DNA of 64,000 nucleotides. Origin: Climacteris rufus (lineage: Eukaryota; Chordata; Aves; Passeriformes; Climacteridae). Where the stretch lies: NCBI GenBank assembly GCA_013398175.1, contig VZRZ01001932.1:130572-194571 (forward strand). Reading direction: 5' to 3'. The translations under genes and the position numbers were made by a program. Shown here piece by piece: positions 1-12,634 of this stretch; position 1 is the stretch's first letter, and each line of letters begins with the position of its first letter. A model generated the notes under the pieces. That model did no database searches, was not told the origin of the DNA, and was given only the letters and a program-made list of their open reading frames with translations.

Positions 1-330
1 TGTTGTCCACCGTGAACCTGCCCTGGCACATCTTGAGGCTATGACTTTTTGTCCTATTGCTGGTTGCCTGGGAATAGAGACTGACCCCCACCTGGCTACA
101 GTCTCCTTTCAGGCAGTTATAACCAGTGATAAGGTCACATCTGAGCCTCCTTTTCTCCAGGTTAAACAACCCAGCTCCCTCAGCTGCTCCTCACGGGACT
201 TGTGCTCCAGACCCTTCACCAACTCCCTTGCCCTTCACTGTACATGCTCCAGCACCTTGTGGTGAGGGTCCCAGAATTGGACACAGGATTGGACATCTGG
301 CCTCACCAGTGCGGAGTATTACAATATGAA
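1..330 (-). mobile_element. CR1 LINE 3' region, antisense, cut by window edge
   Basis: Read on the minus strand this matches the 3' part of avian CR1, covering the end of the reverse-transcriptase ORF and the start of the 3' region. Diagnostic plus-strand phrases are CTCCTTTTCTCCAGG at about 149, then a TAAACAACCCAGCTCCCTCA-like stretch, GACTTGTGCTCCAGACCC at about 197, and CCTCACCAGTGC at about 301. The element continues to the left beyond position 1. Stops and frame changes interrupt the coding part, so it is dead. Similarity to CR1 fades after about 320, where it looks truncated. Recognition is from memory of the family; the subfamily is not assigned. Confidence 0.92.
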
Positions 331-3101
331 AGTTCCAACTGTTAAAAATTGTTTTGGACAAGAATCTTCTAATTGAAGTGTATACACAGTTTACTAGTCG
401 ATACTCTTCTTGAAATAGGGTACCATACACAACTTCTCTCTTATTTGCAATGTAGTGATTTAAGAGGTCATTATGCTTACAGCTATGTACAGCTTCCAAC
501 TTTATCAGTCCTTTTTAAATACTTTTACCTTTGCTTCCTTTTCAGCAGTTTCATTTAAAGTCGATTAATTTCCTTTTCACATGATAAGTTACTTTATTTT
601 ATTTATTTTTAAAAAGATTTTATATCTCTGCCTACTCATGTCCCCTGTCCTCTCGCTCTAGCTCAACTTGTAACACTGTAGATTTTACTTCTTTGTTCAA
701 TTATTGGTCCTTTCCCCCTGCTCTTTTCCCAATTCCCACCAACATTTCTCACCTTCTTCTCAACACTTTGTACTTATCCTTTGATCCTTTTACTACAAAT
801 ATCTTGACTGTCTTTCTATTTCTTTGCTTTTTTCTTCTTTCTCACTTCTGTTTGCAGTTGTATCACACCTCTTTTCACTTGTCCTATCTCACAGTAATGT
901 CTTCTCATTTTCTTTCCTTTTTTTTTTTAACCATTCATTTGGTGTAGCCAAGAATAGATGACATGAAAAGATTAAAGCTGAAATGCATTGGATTTTAAGA
1001 CATATTTTGCAACCATCTGTTTTTCTGATAATTAATATGAAACTCTTTCCATCAGCTTTCTCAGTTCTATTTAATCTCTGAATTTGGTCTTTGTGTGAAC
1101 TGGGTGAAAAGTAATTTGGACCCCTCCCTCTTCCTTTTTCATAATAAAAAGGCAGGGAGGGAAGGATAGTGCTAAATCTCTGAGATCTTCATACTCTATT
1201 TCAATGTAAGGAAGCAGATTATTAACCCTACAGAATTTAGGAATCCATAATGAAAGCAAAATAAACCTCTCACAGTACAACCCCCTTTTTTTTTATAGTT
1301 CTAAATTTTTCAAGCAAAATACTCTCAATAAAGTACGTTGTTCTTATGCTCTTGCTCTTGTGTTCTTTTGTTCACTTTCAGAGGGTGTTAACTAATAGGA
1401 TTTTTTTTTTTGTGGATGTAGAATAAACAGGAGTTGCTTAGGGAGCAGGTCTGGGGGGTGAACATTTTTTTCTACATGTATACATGCAGGCCTTTATGAG
1501 GGTTAAAAGGAGGGAAATACACAGAGGAGAGCAGAAAGACAGAAAAAGGTAAGGCTTATATGAAACTGGTTCCCAAATATGGAGAACATAGGTTATAAGA
1601 GACTCCATACAGTATTTTACTAAGTTTCATTATCTGTACTGTGCTTCAATCCCTCATGCCAACTATAATAAAAGACATATTGTCCAAACTGATGGTAGGA
1701 ATAGAGTTGTACAACTTGAAGTGGTTGATGATCTGCCTTAAGGATTGTGCTTCAGTAGCTACATAAAATTGCAGAAGATAATATAATGTGTGTAGAACCA
1801 GACAGCCAAAACAGAAATACTTAAATTAATATTTAAATAGACTTTTTATTGGAACTTGTTTATGATTACTTAAAAGTTCATTGTTTGCTCGTTATTGCAT
1901 TCACTTCTTGCTGAAAATGTCTGATTTTAATTTAAAATAGTAATTGCTAATTATAGTACACCGGAACTAGATGGTTTGAAACATCAAAACAGACTGAAGG
2001 GAAATCACATGTCAGATATGGTCTAGGAAAGCCTCTTAGGAGCTGAATATCCAACCATTCCTGAGAAACAGAGGGCATTTTCTCTGTGGCCTTGATGCTT
2101 CCATAGCTGTTTGCTTCCCAAAAATGCAAAGGCTATAAAATACATAACAAAGCTTTATGGCTTTTTGGACACCATTTTTTTTTTGGGAATGCATATAAAT
2201 TCAACATAAAAAAGATTTTTTTTTTAAATCCCATATGCACAGATAAATAAAAGATTTTAAAGATATTACATGGGATCTAACCCCACAAAACTAACCTAAA
2301 ACTCCAAAAGGGCTAGATGCTGTACTCTTTTCTGCCTTTTGTTCTGAACATTTCTAGATCACAGTGCTAAGTAGGAGCAAAACGCTATTAAATCAGAAAA
2401 GCAACATTCTGAATGAACTTCACATACACTTTGCCTAAATTAAAAGGAATTAATCTGTGCAGAGTGATAGAAAAGACTTTATTACTTTACTTCTTTTCAT
2501 ATTTTTCATAAAGAAGAAACAATTACATCATAAGTTACATAACCATTTACAGAAATTACAACTGACCCAATAAGTTTATGGTTAAGTAAAAGTGGTACAT
2601 CCCCCATGTTACTGCTTCATAAAAATCAAAGCAATAGCTATAATATTATGATATGATATTAAAAAGCAGTAAGGATTTGTTCCCATAGACTTTCCTTGTG
2701 TTCTAGTACACTTGACTCTTCATTTTCTTGTGCTTTACTGCAGGGCTATTTGTCCTTGAAAGCATTCTCTCTGAATATAAAGGAAGCTGTAGTCCTTATC
2801 TAGTCGACAGTAGACTTGAAAATTGTCCAAAATGAGTGTTGCTTGCAGCATACTTCAGAACAGATTTCCTTACTACACTATTTTGACTCTGGTATATTCC
2901 TGGAAGTGTTGTGGGAGACAACTAGTTTATAGACTACACACAATACCCAAAATATGAGGAAAAAGTTATGAGAAAGTTGCCTAGCTTCTATCTGTATTGC
3001 TACCCACTCTTCTACCCACTTTTCCCTTCTTAATAGTAACTCTCTCCAAGAAGAAAACATAAAAGACTGATTGCTGAAAAATCCAAGTCTTTACTTTTAA
3101 C
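331..3101. other. AT-rich unannotated DNA
   Basis: No recognisable gene or repeat. The only compositional feature is a pyrimidine-rich stretch at about 690-930 (runs of CTTT/TTCT and a T10 run near 920). That stretch accounts for the Phe/Leu/Ser-rich open frame there, which is not a credible gene. Confidence 0.6.
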
Positions 3102-3500
3102 TGTCAGGAACTCAGCACCACATAACTACTCATTCACTCACTCCAACCTTGGTGGGATGAGGAAAACAATCAGAAAAATGAGAAAAAATATGATTTGAGA
3201 CATGAACAGTTTAATAATTGAAGTAAAAGATAATAACAATAACAATTAAATAATTATTATAATAAGAAAATTGTAATTAAAATGAGAATAACAAAAAATA
3301 GAGAGAAATAAAAGCCAAGATAAACAATTAATGTAAGTAAAAAACAATTGCTCACCACCAACAGACTGATGCCCAGAGTGTTCTGGAAAAGCAGCCCCAC
3401 GGCAAGTTTTCCCCTGGTTTGTATGCTGAGCATACTATACTTCTATGGAATATTCCTTTGGCATGTTGTACTCAGCTGTCCTTCGATGCTTCCTAGAATC
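3102..3500 (-). mobile_element. Degenerate ERVL-type LTR, antisense, truncated
   Basis: This is an old copy of the common avian ERVL LTR in reverse. In plus-strand order it shows TGTC followed by a CAGCACCACATAACTACTCA-like end, then a GGTGGGATGAGG block at 3151. Next come a GAACAGTTTAATAATTG segment at about 3205 (complement of the LTR polyadenylation region) and an expanded A/T-rich stretch at about 3225-3345. CAATTGCTCACCACC at 3345, a TGCTGAGCATACTATAC block (complement of the LTR TATA region) and a TCAGCTGTCC block at 3472 follow. The U3 start is missing beyond about 3500. The 123-residue open frame beginning at 3348 is a by-product of this LTR. No target duplication was found. Confidence 0.72.
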
Positions 3501-4839
3501 ATACATTTCCTAGGTATTCTGAAAAGAAAAGTAAGCAGACTGAATTCTAGTCTTACTGATTGTGGAAAAAACCTATGTAATATTCTTTCCACTGCCAATT
3601 TCTCAGTAACCCCAGTAAACTTCTTTCTAAAAGTTAGTCTGGAGACACAGCTATACTCAAAATCTTGCTACAGGCCAAAGGGAAAATGCAGCTTAGATAC
3701 AACCATGAATTTTTGTTAGCCTGCTTGGGGTTTTAGAAGCATAGTATTCCAAATTGTCTCATTAATACAGAAAGTGTCTTGTTCCTAAATTATTATACAA
3801 AATAATTTTTCATAGTGATTATCCTCTTTCCTGTGTTATGCTTATCCTTTCAGTGTCACCCTGGATCCTAAAGCTGGCCTTCCATCCTACCTCAAGCAGG
3901 ATGTGGCTAGTCACAAATTTAGAGCTCTTTGAGGTCTCCACCAAGAATATGATGTCTTGAAGGTTGAGGAAGGCTTTGTTCCATCCTCTTCAGTGGTGGC
4001 ATTGTCTTGGATTTATTTTCACATTTAATTTTATCTCACTCTTGTTCCTGCTCAGGCATTCCAAGCTGAAGTCTAGAAGTTGTTCAACAGCCTCTTCCAG
4101 CCTCGTTTGACACAAGTCTCTTGGGTTTTGCACAGTGACAATTTTATGTGTGAGACCTTTAGCAAATGTGGTGTTCCAAGGCCTGCTCTGACAGGCCTTC
4201 ACTGGCCATTTTGAAAATGTGCACAAACTTACGGAACATATTTATTTTGTCCTTGGAAATCAACCTTTCCACCTTTCTAATACTCAGTTATCAGCAGACA
4301 TAGAGCATGCACTTCCAGGTGTCATACTGCATAAAAGACAATTCTAGAAAACTTACATGGAACTTCTTTTACTATCAGTAATGGGGTTTATTTCCTTTCT
4401 CTTGCCCTGCAAATTTTGGAATTTAACCAAAAATAAAAGTTTTGATATAGAATATATGGCTTCCTGGAACAATGACATAGGAATGACTTTTGAGTTCAAG
4501 CAATCAAGGATTTTAGTCTTTCAATTCAAACTGTTATTTGCCCAGCACTAGGATAGAACGCTGGATGGAACCCATGTCTTTATTGTAATGAGCATTGGCC
4601 AGCAGTAAGGCTGATCCTTTTCCCATCATCCATGTCAAATTACGCCATGTTTTCCAAGAGATCTTTCCCTTAGCAGTTGCCTGGGAACTGCTAAGATTGC
4701 TCCAAGTCTTTTTCACAATGACTGTTCTTTGTGTAGGGTAGGCTCTGTGGTGACAGCAGGAAGGCTGAAAGCATGTCCTGGGTGTCTGTTCTCATTTTTT
4801 TAAAGAAGATTTTTAGGCTTTTCAGATGCATGAGAAGTT
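3501..4839. other. Unannotated DNA between two LTRs
   Basis: No gene recognised. The stretch at about 3840-4220 is a little richer in GC and has a long open minus-strand frame (78 codons), but no family match or splice context could be supported. A single-copy or very old repeat origin cannot be told apart by eye. Confidence 0.5.
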
Positions 4840-4845
4840 GATCAA

Positions 4846-5405
4846 TGCTGTGGGTAGAAAGCGTGAGTAACTCGGAGTCTTTTGCATCAGTCTCGTTTGC
4901 CTAAATAACGCGACTCCGGCCTTATCTAGTCTCCGATCAGAGGCGAGCCAAGCATCGGAACTCCCGCAGATCTTGGCTTAGCTCATGCACAGCGGTTTAA
5001 TTTATGCAGGGAAATAAAGAGAATGAGAAAGGGTTCTTTCTGCTAATCACCAGTAGGTTTTATTCCAGGAATATGGTGCGGAGAAGACGGCCAAAATGGC
5101 GACCGGGGCGTGTTATAAAACGGGGGGCAAGGGGAGGGCAGCCTGGAGAGTCAATCACTGCGGAGGACCACAATGATTGACAGGGGCGTCAGCCAATGAG
5201 TCGGCTGTCTGGACCCGGCATGGGAACCAATGATCTGTTCCCCTGGGCGGGGACAGCCCCTGCTGCCCTGGGCCAGGACGGCCCCTGCCGAGCTGGGGCT
5301 GCACCATCCCAGCTGCTGCGCAGGGGCGGGGAAAGGACCAACACCGCGCGGGAGGAAAGGACCCAACGGTCCCAGCTGCAAGCCATGCCCAGAGGCACTA
5401 CAACA
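4846..5405 (-). mobile_element. Solo LTR, ERVK/ERV2-type, antisense, 6-bp TSD GATCAA
   Basis: A 560-bp element begins TGCTGTGGG and ends CTACAACA on the plus strand. It is flanked by a perfect 6-bp duplication, GATCAA, at 4840-4845 and 5406-5411. Read in its own (minus) direction it starts TGTTGTAGTGCC and ends CCCACAGCA, giving the retroviral TG...CA ends. It has a TATA box (TTTTATAACA, 5111-5120) and a polyadenylation signal AATAAA (5059-5064), in the order expected of U3-R-U5. GC content and CpG density are far above the flanks, so it is fairly young or was recently CpG-rich. No internal retroviral sequence is attached on either side, so it is a solo LTR left by recombination. Six-base duplications fit ERVK/ERV2 or alpharetrovirus-like elements; the exact family is not known. 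Confidence 0.9.
5111..5120 (-). promoter_or_regulatory. LTR TATA box with adjacent YY1-like site
   Basis: TTTTATAACA on the minus strand is the TATA box of the antisense LTR. About 10-20 bp downstream, the plus-strand sequence CCAAAATGGCGAC (5091-5103) contains the AAAATGGCG core typical of YY1 sites. This places a possible YY1/initiator element near the expected start of LTR transcription. It is a motif match only. Confidence 0.5.
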
Positions 5406-5411
5406 GATCAA

Positions 5412-8400
5412 AGCCGTAGACCTCAGATCCTTTATCTTAAAATTCAAAGAAAAAGGTAAACAGCTGAAGGTTTGTTAGAGGAAACGTAACAAAATTAATA
5501 AGTTGTACACGAAACATCATTTTCCCCTCATAAAAGATGTTATAGTGGTCCAAGTTAAATTACCCACCCCATTCACTCTGAGACAGTAATATGATGACTG
5601 TAGGCTGTCTGACTTTGTTTATGGATTGCCTTCAGCCATTATCCAGTGTTCTGAATGATGCAATGTGTGCTGTTTATAGTGTGAATGTTAGTATTTAGCT
5701 AAAGAAATCTTGGCTGATCAGACCTGCACATACCTTGCAAACTTTGGTAACAAATTATCATGCCTGTGATGTTTTCCCAATAAATGTCCTGGCTGCTCCG
5801 GCTTGATTGCAAGGTTTAGTTTTACCCAAGAAATAACAGTCTCTTTAGTAATTTGCTACACTCCATAACACATTGTTTGGCATCTGTTACCTTCCCACAT
5901 TATTAAAGCATATTGTTGTACGTTACCCCAGTTTAAATAAATATGTCACATTACAAAGAAAAATCTCTACGTAGATTGAAACTCTAAAACTATGTTTGCT
6001 ATAGAATTACAAAATATAGTCCTAAAGCGCTGAAAGGGAAAAAAAGGATCCATACAGTGGGGCTACTCCAGGGATGAATGCAAGTCTTTCCTTACATTAT
6101 CATTATCATGTGAATGTAATGGAGGTACTGTTGAGGGACCTCATTAGAACTGATATTTTTTCTTTCAGTGTTAGTGTGAGGAACTTGAAAACTACATTAT
6201 GAAATGGAGACTCAACCCGTTCATACACGTTGTGGGTTAAAGCAATCCAATAAGTGGGAACAGCTGTGACTTTAATCACATAAGAAATAAACTCTTCCAT
6301 TATACCCTGCTGAATGCAGAGGCAGCATGCAATAACTAAACAGCAAAAGGCGGGAGGCAATCAGTGGGATATTTATTTCCTTTTGTTGTTACATGATATG
6401 CTGATTTCTGTTAAAGTAATATTCATTTTTTAAAATTCATTATTGATTTATATACAGATTAGAATGATCAGTACAATTCAGTGAGTATTTTAAGGCTTAT
6501 AAAGGTTAATGTGTTAATCTTCAACAGATTTTCAAAACCTATCTTGTCTTTTAACAATTTATGCATTAATTTAATAATTTTCCATGCCAAAATTTGCATT
6601 TTGTCAGTTACAATACATGAGCAGAAAATTAACTTGGAATTATAATATGTTCCACAGATTTCCTAGTTTCCATAAACCTTTCCTTCTAAAGTTGTGCAAA
6701 TGGAGATGAAATATTTACCTGTACAAAGCCCAAATACAGATGTATGTTAATTTTTGCAGATATGAAAGTCTTGCTACATTTAGTGATTTTTTTTTTTACA
6801 TAAGTAAAAATTCTAATTTAAGTGCCATAGCCATAACTGATGAAATTTCTCTGTGTAATAGGGGAAAAAAAAGTAAAATAGCATTAAAAAACGATAGCAT
6901 AATGGAAGCTCAGTTTGTGGGAATGATGGAAAATGAAAAAGGAAGTGGTATATCCTAGGAGGAAGTTATATTTTGTAACCAACCACAACATTTAGCAACT
7001 TGCATTCCGTTTGTTTTCTAATGCAGATCTTTAAAATACTTTGCTTCTGTAATTGCACATATGTCAAGCCTTAAAAATGAGGAAAGGAAGGGATAGAGAT
7101 ACAGGCAGAGGAATTCATCCCAACCAGGTTTAGATTACTGTATTTGCGGTGGTTAACTTGGGGTTTTGACACAGATAGATTGTCATTACAAAACTGTCTT
7201 CAGTGCAGCAGTCATGTTAAAGTTAGGTACCTCAGGTTTGATCTTATTTTAAAGCATTTGAAGATGCCTTAATTAGGTGAGTCAAATTGAATTCTAAAGC
7301 AGTTATTTCTTTCCATTTATGGTAACTGAGCCCATGAAATCTAGATTAGGTAAATCCCACCCTCTGTGATTTTTTTAATCAACATCAGAAACCCATCTTA
7401 GGCAGAGATTTTCTAACATAGTCCTTTATGTCTCAGTGCAAATTTTAAAATAGACATTGTACTGGACAGTGAGATTAGAATGATGAGAAATCACACAAAC
7501 GGATAAAAATTATTTGACTTCAAAATACAAGTAAATACTGACTCAGAATTTTTACATTAATTAAGCCAGTTCTATTACCCAACAGAATCTAAATTGTAAG
7601 TAAGGTGATGGACAAATTATTTCCTGAAGTGTCTTCTGCCTAAGAAAGTCCATCACATGGTGTTAATGAGTTTTACGCCTTGTAGAATAATTGACAATGC
7701 CTATTTCAAATATAAAAATTAACAATAAAAGCTTGATGTGGCTTAATGATCTACATGCAGCAATGGCTTAGAAATAATCAAAAGAAAAAATCCATCATCT
7801 AGAAAAAGGTCCATGACATTTGCTCAAGCTTGATGGCTTTTGCCAAACTGCTAAAGGTTTCTGATCTATGATGGGTCTGCAAGACAAAGTCTGGGCAGCT
7901 GTGCCAGGAGAAGCAAATCGACAGAGCATATGTTGTGAAAGCTATAGAAGGACTGGTTCTGACAAGGATATGCTGAGAAACAGGTGTTTCAAGGAACAGA
8001 AGCCAATGAAGTCTGAAAAAGAGGAAAGGCTAAGTAGAGAACATAATGGGAACATACACGATTGGGTGAGATTCAGTGAATGTGGTTCAAACAGTTGCAA
8101 CATGCTTGCCTGCTACTGAGCAAGAATTTCTTCCTGTGTGCTGATGAGCAACAGATACTTTTAGGGAATATTTTACCCAGTCTACATTAGAATGAAATTA
8201 ATTGTTCCCTGCAGTATCATTAACTCTAAAGAGGGTCTGGCATGAGTAATTTGTGTATGGATGCCTTTCTTATCCATATTTAATTCTGGCAACATTTTGG
8301 TCCAAGCCTCCAGTTCCCTCCTTTACTAAAGTATAAAGAAAGAACTTCTGTTGACATAACAAGACCAAGAAGACATATTTGAAGTAAACTCTATCCATCA

Positions 8401-9050
8401 TGATTTAGCAAGTCTTGTATGTCAAAGAACATGACATCCTCAGAAGATGTCCTTCAAAAATATTTATGGAATACAAAAATTTCACATCAGTGTGGCTGAT
8501 ATTCAGATAGTTTTCTGCTACTCTTTTCAAAAACTTGATGTGCACAGACTACCTTTTTCTTCAGCTCTCATTTCTTGTTTTCACTAACTTTAACGTATTC
8601 AAGTAACATAAATAGTTGTCCTTCATCCAATTCCTTGAATACTTGGCCTGCTTGAAGATTTGAATCTTTTTACGTTCATTTTTCCATGCCCTGCTGAATT
8701 TGTTGTTACACATGAATTACTTGCTTCAGTATTTAATGAAATTGTGAACTATATAAATCAAAGTATATAGGTTCCTTGTGTTCTTAGTGCTTCGGGTCAT
8801 TCATGTACAATAGCTATTTAACTGTCAATTTCCCATTCATTTTAGCCCACCTCCACATTATTTTCAATTTTTACGGAGAGGACAGAGTTAAACACCAAGT
8901 GTAACACCAAAAAAAAAATCACGTAAAATGTTCTAAACTATTTAAATTTTTCAGTAAGATTGATTACTTGTAATGATTTTGTTATTGTTAAAGAAATGCT
9001 TCGTTAAGTATATGAAAATAAGGAAACATTAAGGATTTCTACAGTAAAAT
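5412..9050. other. AT-rich unannotated DNA
   Basis: No gene or recognisable repeat. There are short A- or T-runs (for example near 6787 and 6860) but no tandem array of note. The open frames at 6106-6360 and 7868-8119 have no recognisable domain and no support as exons. Confidence 0.55.
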
Positions 9051-9054
9051 TTCA

Positions 9055-9545
9055 GAAGGGGTTGAGAATGGATTGAGAAAAGGTCTGAGGAGAAAGGCTT
9101 TGGGGTGTCAGTGGATGCAAAGCTTGACATGACACAGCAGTGTGTGTTTGCAGGCCAGAAAGCCAAACATGTTGCAAACAGGCTGCATGAAAAGAAGTGT
9201 GACCAGCAGGTCGAGGGATGGGATTATCCCCATCTTGTAAGACCCCACCTACAGTACTTTGTTCAGCTTGAATTCTCAGCTCAAGAAAGACATGGACCTG
9301 TTGGAACAGGTGAAGAGTAAAGCAATGGTAAAGAGTAGAGCAATGAATATGACCAGAGGGCTGTAACACCTCTCCTATGAAGACAGAGTGAGAGAGTTGA
9401 GACTGTTTAGCCTGTAAAGGTGAAGGGTCCAGGGAGACTTATAGCAGCTTCCAGTACCTAAAGGGGGCCTATAATAAAGCTGGGGAGACTTCTAAGGGAT
9501 GCCTCAGAGAGCAAGAGACAGCAGCAATGCAATACAGGTGGAAAG
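9055..9545 (+). mobile_element. CR1 LINE fragment, sense (RT tail and 3' region)
   Basis: The sense strand follows the avian CR1 consensus through the C-terminal part of ORF2. Landmarks are GACACAGCAGTGTG at about 9130, AAGTGTGACCAGCAGGTCGA at about 9195, GACCCCACCTACAGTACT at about 9241 and GACATGGACCTGTTGGA at about 9290. After these come CACCTCTCCTATGAAGACAG at about 9367 and the CTTATAGCAGCTTCCAGTAC block at about 9438. The reading frame is broken in several places, so it makes no active protein. Both ends are eroded: the 5' end is truncated as usual for CR1, and the terminal octamer repeat is missing. Confidence 0.92.
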
Positions 9546-12500
9546 TCTCTTTCTTGTAAATGTCTTCATTAAATTTGAAGCAACACAAGACCTTTAATTA
9601 AACACTACAGCTCTGAAGTAAATTGAATTAAACACAAGAAAAAGAAAAAAAAAAAAAAAAAGGATACCTATTTACTGAAGAAGATACATGAAATGGAAAA
9701 AAAGTCCGAACTTTCTATTCTACAGTCACCAAAAATCTGTACTGTAGCACCACAGGAGCCTCACACTAGAAACAGCTCTCTTCCAAAAGATGTGACTGAC
9801 CCTAGCATTTTAAAGTCAGCGTGTCTCCACTGACTCCAAGGAAAATACACAGATTTACTAAAGAGATTTTTCAGATGTTAGCCATTTTACCCAGGAAAGG
9901 GGTAGAACATACCTTTTCCAGGAATGGTGAAAACTAGCAAACTGTGGTACATGCAACAATGGCTCAGAATATTATTTTTGCTGTGAATGTCTCTGCATAA
10001 GTTTAGTCAAAATACTATTAATTTTCCAAAGAGTTTTCTTCTTTAAGCCTTTGTATGAAAAATATGAAACAAACTGTTAATGGTGCAGTTGTGGCAGAAT
10101 CTTAAGGCTCTTGATCAGACTCCATATTCAACTGACAAAACTTCTCTTCCTCCTGTGCAGTATTGTGCACTGTGAAGGTTCAGATGAGAGTTTGCTGTAT
10201 ATGGAAAATCAGCTGTATGTTTTTCCTGATACAAAAAGGATGTTCAAGCCTATGCTTAACATATAGAGACTGATGCTGTTAGGTAATAAAGAAATAACAA
10301 ATCTGTTGATATTTCCAAGACAGCTTCCTTGATGGAAGAAGAGAAACAGCTATATAGAGGCTGTTATTCATCATTCTGGCATACAGAAGTATTGGAATAC
10401 TTCAGATGTAAATAACATTGCCAAACTCAGATATCTACAACATAGATATCTAGAGCTACACTAGACCCTTTAAGGATAGCTTCAAGATTAATAAAAAGAA
10501 ATAAGTACCCATAGAAGGCAGTTTCTATATTCTAATTTAGAACACTACTCCAGCTGAACACTACTCCAAAAATGCCTAATTTTTCTCCACTAATTACAAA
10601 AGGAAATAACACCTAGAAATATGTACTAAGGCTAGGGTATTTTTTTAAAAGACAGAATGTTCCCAATCTTGAGTTACAAATTTTTTCTTCAGGATCAAGA
10701 AATCTATAGTCCATAAATGAGGTTCCACTTTACTGCCACTAACTGAGGGGTGAAAAAATTACAAACCATCATTAAAACTCATTGGTTAGAAACCAATTCA
10801 ATACATTTAATTTTAGGTAGTAATTAAAGAAGAAGTAACTATTGCTAATTAAGGTATGCACAAAAGGAATAATGTAAAGTAACTATATCCAGCTTACATT
10901 TCAATCTTTTAATCATAAACAGCAGTATTTTTTCAGAATAATTAAAACACAGCCTCAGACTTGCTCTTCAGCCAGCATAGATTTTATTATCTTTGTGGCA
11001 GTCTAGGAAGCTAGCTGAAGGTCTAGACTAATTCTATTAATATTCATAATTTACATCCTTGCTTTCTCTTATAATATTATTTACAATCTTTTAAAAATTC
11101 TTGGTTCTCCTGGCTCTGTTAAAATACCCAGGAAGTAGTCTCTCTGTAGTTTACTGAGCAAATGATTAATTTCAGCGGAAGTATTTCTTTCATTTTCTTA
11201 TGACTGGATCAGAATCTTTACATACATGTCATTTCATTGGAGCAAGGCAATGCTACTTTTTCTCATTTTTATTTTGGTATTTGACATAATGTCAGAGGCT
11301 TAAAATAAGTATAAAAAATGGCTGCCTACTATTAACCTTTCTTTTGAAGTATTTATTCCAGATTTTATTTAAAGAAATTCCTCCCACAGAAATACTCCCC
11401 TAGTTACTGTTCAGAGACTGGCTATGTAAACAAACAGTTTTTCTTTGATTTTGCATTTCATGTAGAGCCAAACTGCAAAATTCCTGTGGAAGGAAACTGA
11501 TAGGCTTGCCTCTGAAGAATAGCGTGTGTCTATCAGTCTCTCTCTGTCTGTTAGCCAATTTAACTGTCTATGTTTAACTGTCTGTGTTTGAGACATATTT
11601 TTGGGTGAATTTCTAGACATCCCATCCTTTCCCATGGCTAGATTTGACCATCCTATGTAGTATCATCTAAATGGACTTATGTAACAGAAGAAGATGCCAT
11701 CGCACATAACTTCTGAGTAATACTGCCAGAAGTTGCCCCTGAAAATCCAAGTAGTTTATAAATGTGAACAGAATTTATTCTCTAGTAAACTGCTCCTTTA
11801 TTTAAGTTCAGTGTCAGAATTCATATCATCTGCATCACTGCAATTTTAGTTGGATGATGAGCGTTGGCATTGCATGAAAAAAATTCTAGCTTTGCTTGGA
11901 AGATGAAGATCCCAAATATCTGATGTTTTGGAGAAGGGTCAGGATTCTTTCTTTTGTAAAATAGCCTTTGTGGTTGCTGGAACTAAAGAAAACGTTTATT
12001 AAGCTCCAGACATATGGCACAGATTAGAAAACTACTAGGAGAGAGTTCCAATTGGTAGGTTAATATTCTAGCATGATAGATTAATCAATGTAAACCACAT
12101 AGCTCAGTTGAAACTGCTGTTCCAAATTGCCAATTTCATCTTCATCCAGCAGAGAAAATGCCAACCTTTCTCTCTGCAGTAAAATCTTCATGTTATAACA
12201 ATGAAGCAACTCCAGAGTTACTGTCATTGTGAAACATCTGGTAACTACAAGATGTAGCTCCTGTGAGATAATCACACCCCTGTAAAATTAGAAGAACTTA
12301 CTGAACTTTGTTGTATTTCATGTTTTGTAATACCCCTGAGCACGATAGGCTCATAATTCCGTAATCACTTTACCTCTGCACCAGAAATGAAACCACAGAT
12401 GCTACACTTTGCTATAATGGCCACCACTTAACATAAATAAATGATCAGAATAACAGTATTGTTCATATATAAAATATGTACACCATAATAAATACCACGA

Positions 12501-12613
12501 GATTGAAAGTTTCTGGGAACACACTAAAATAGGTGCAGAAGGCCTCGTTATGGACATCATTAAAAGTAGATCAGGAGGTAGAAAAGTAATTGTGACACTT
12601 GATCTTCTTTTTA

Positions 12614-12634
12614 ATTATTATTATTATTATTATT
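12614..12634. repeat. (ATT)7 microsatellite
   Basis: Seven perfect ATT units. Confidence 0.95.
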
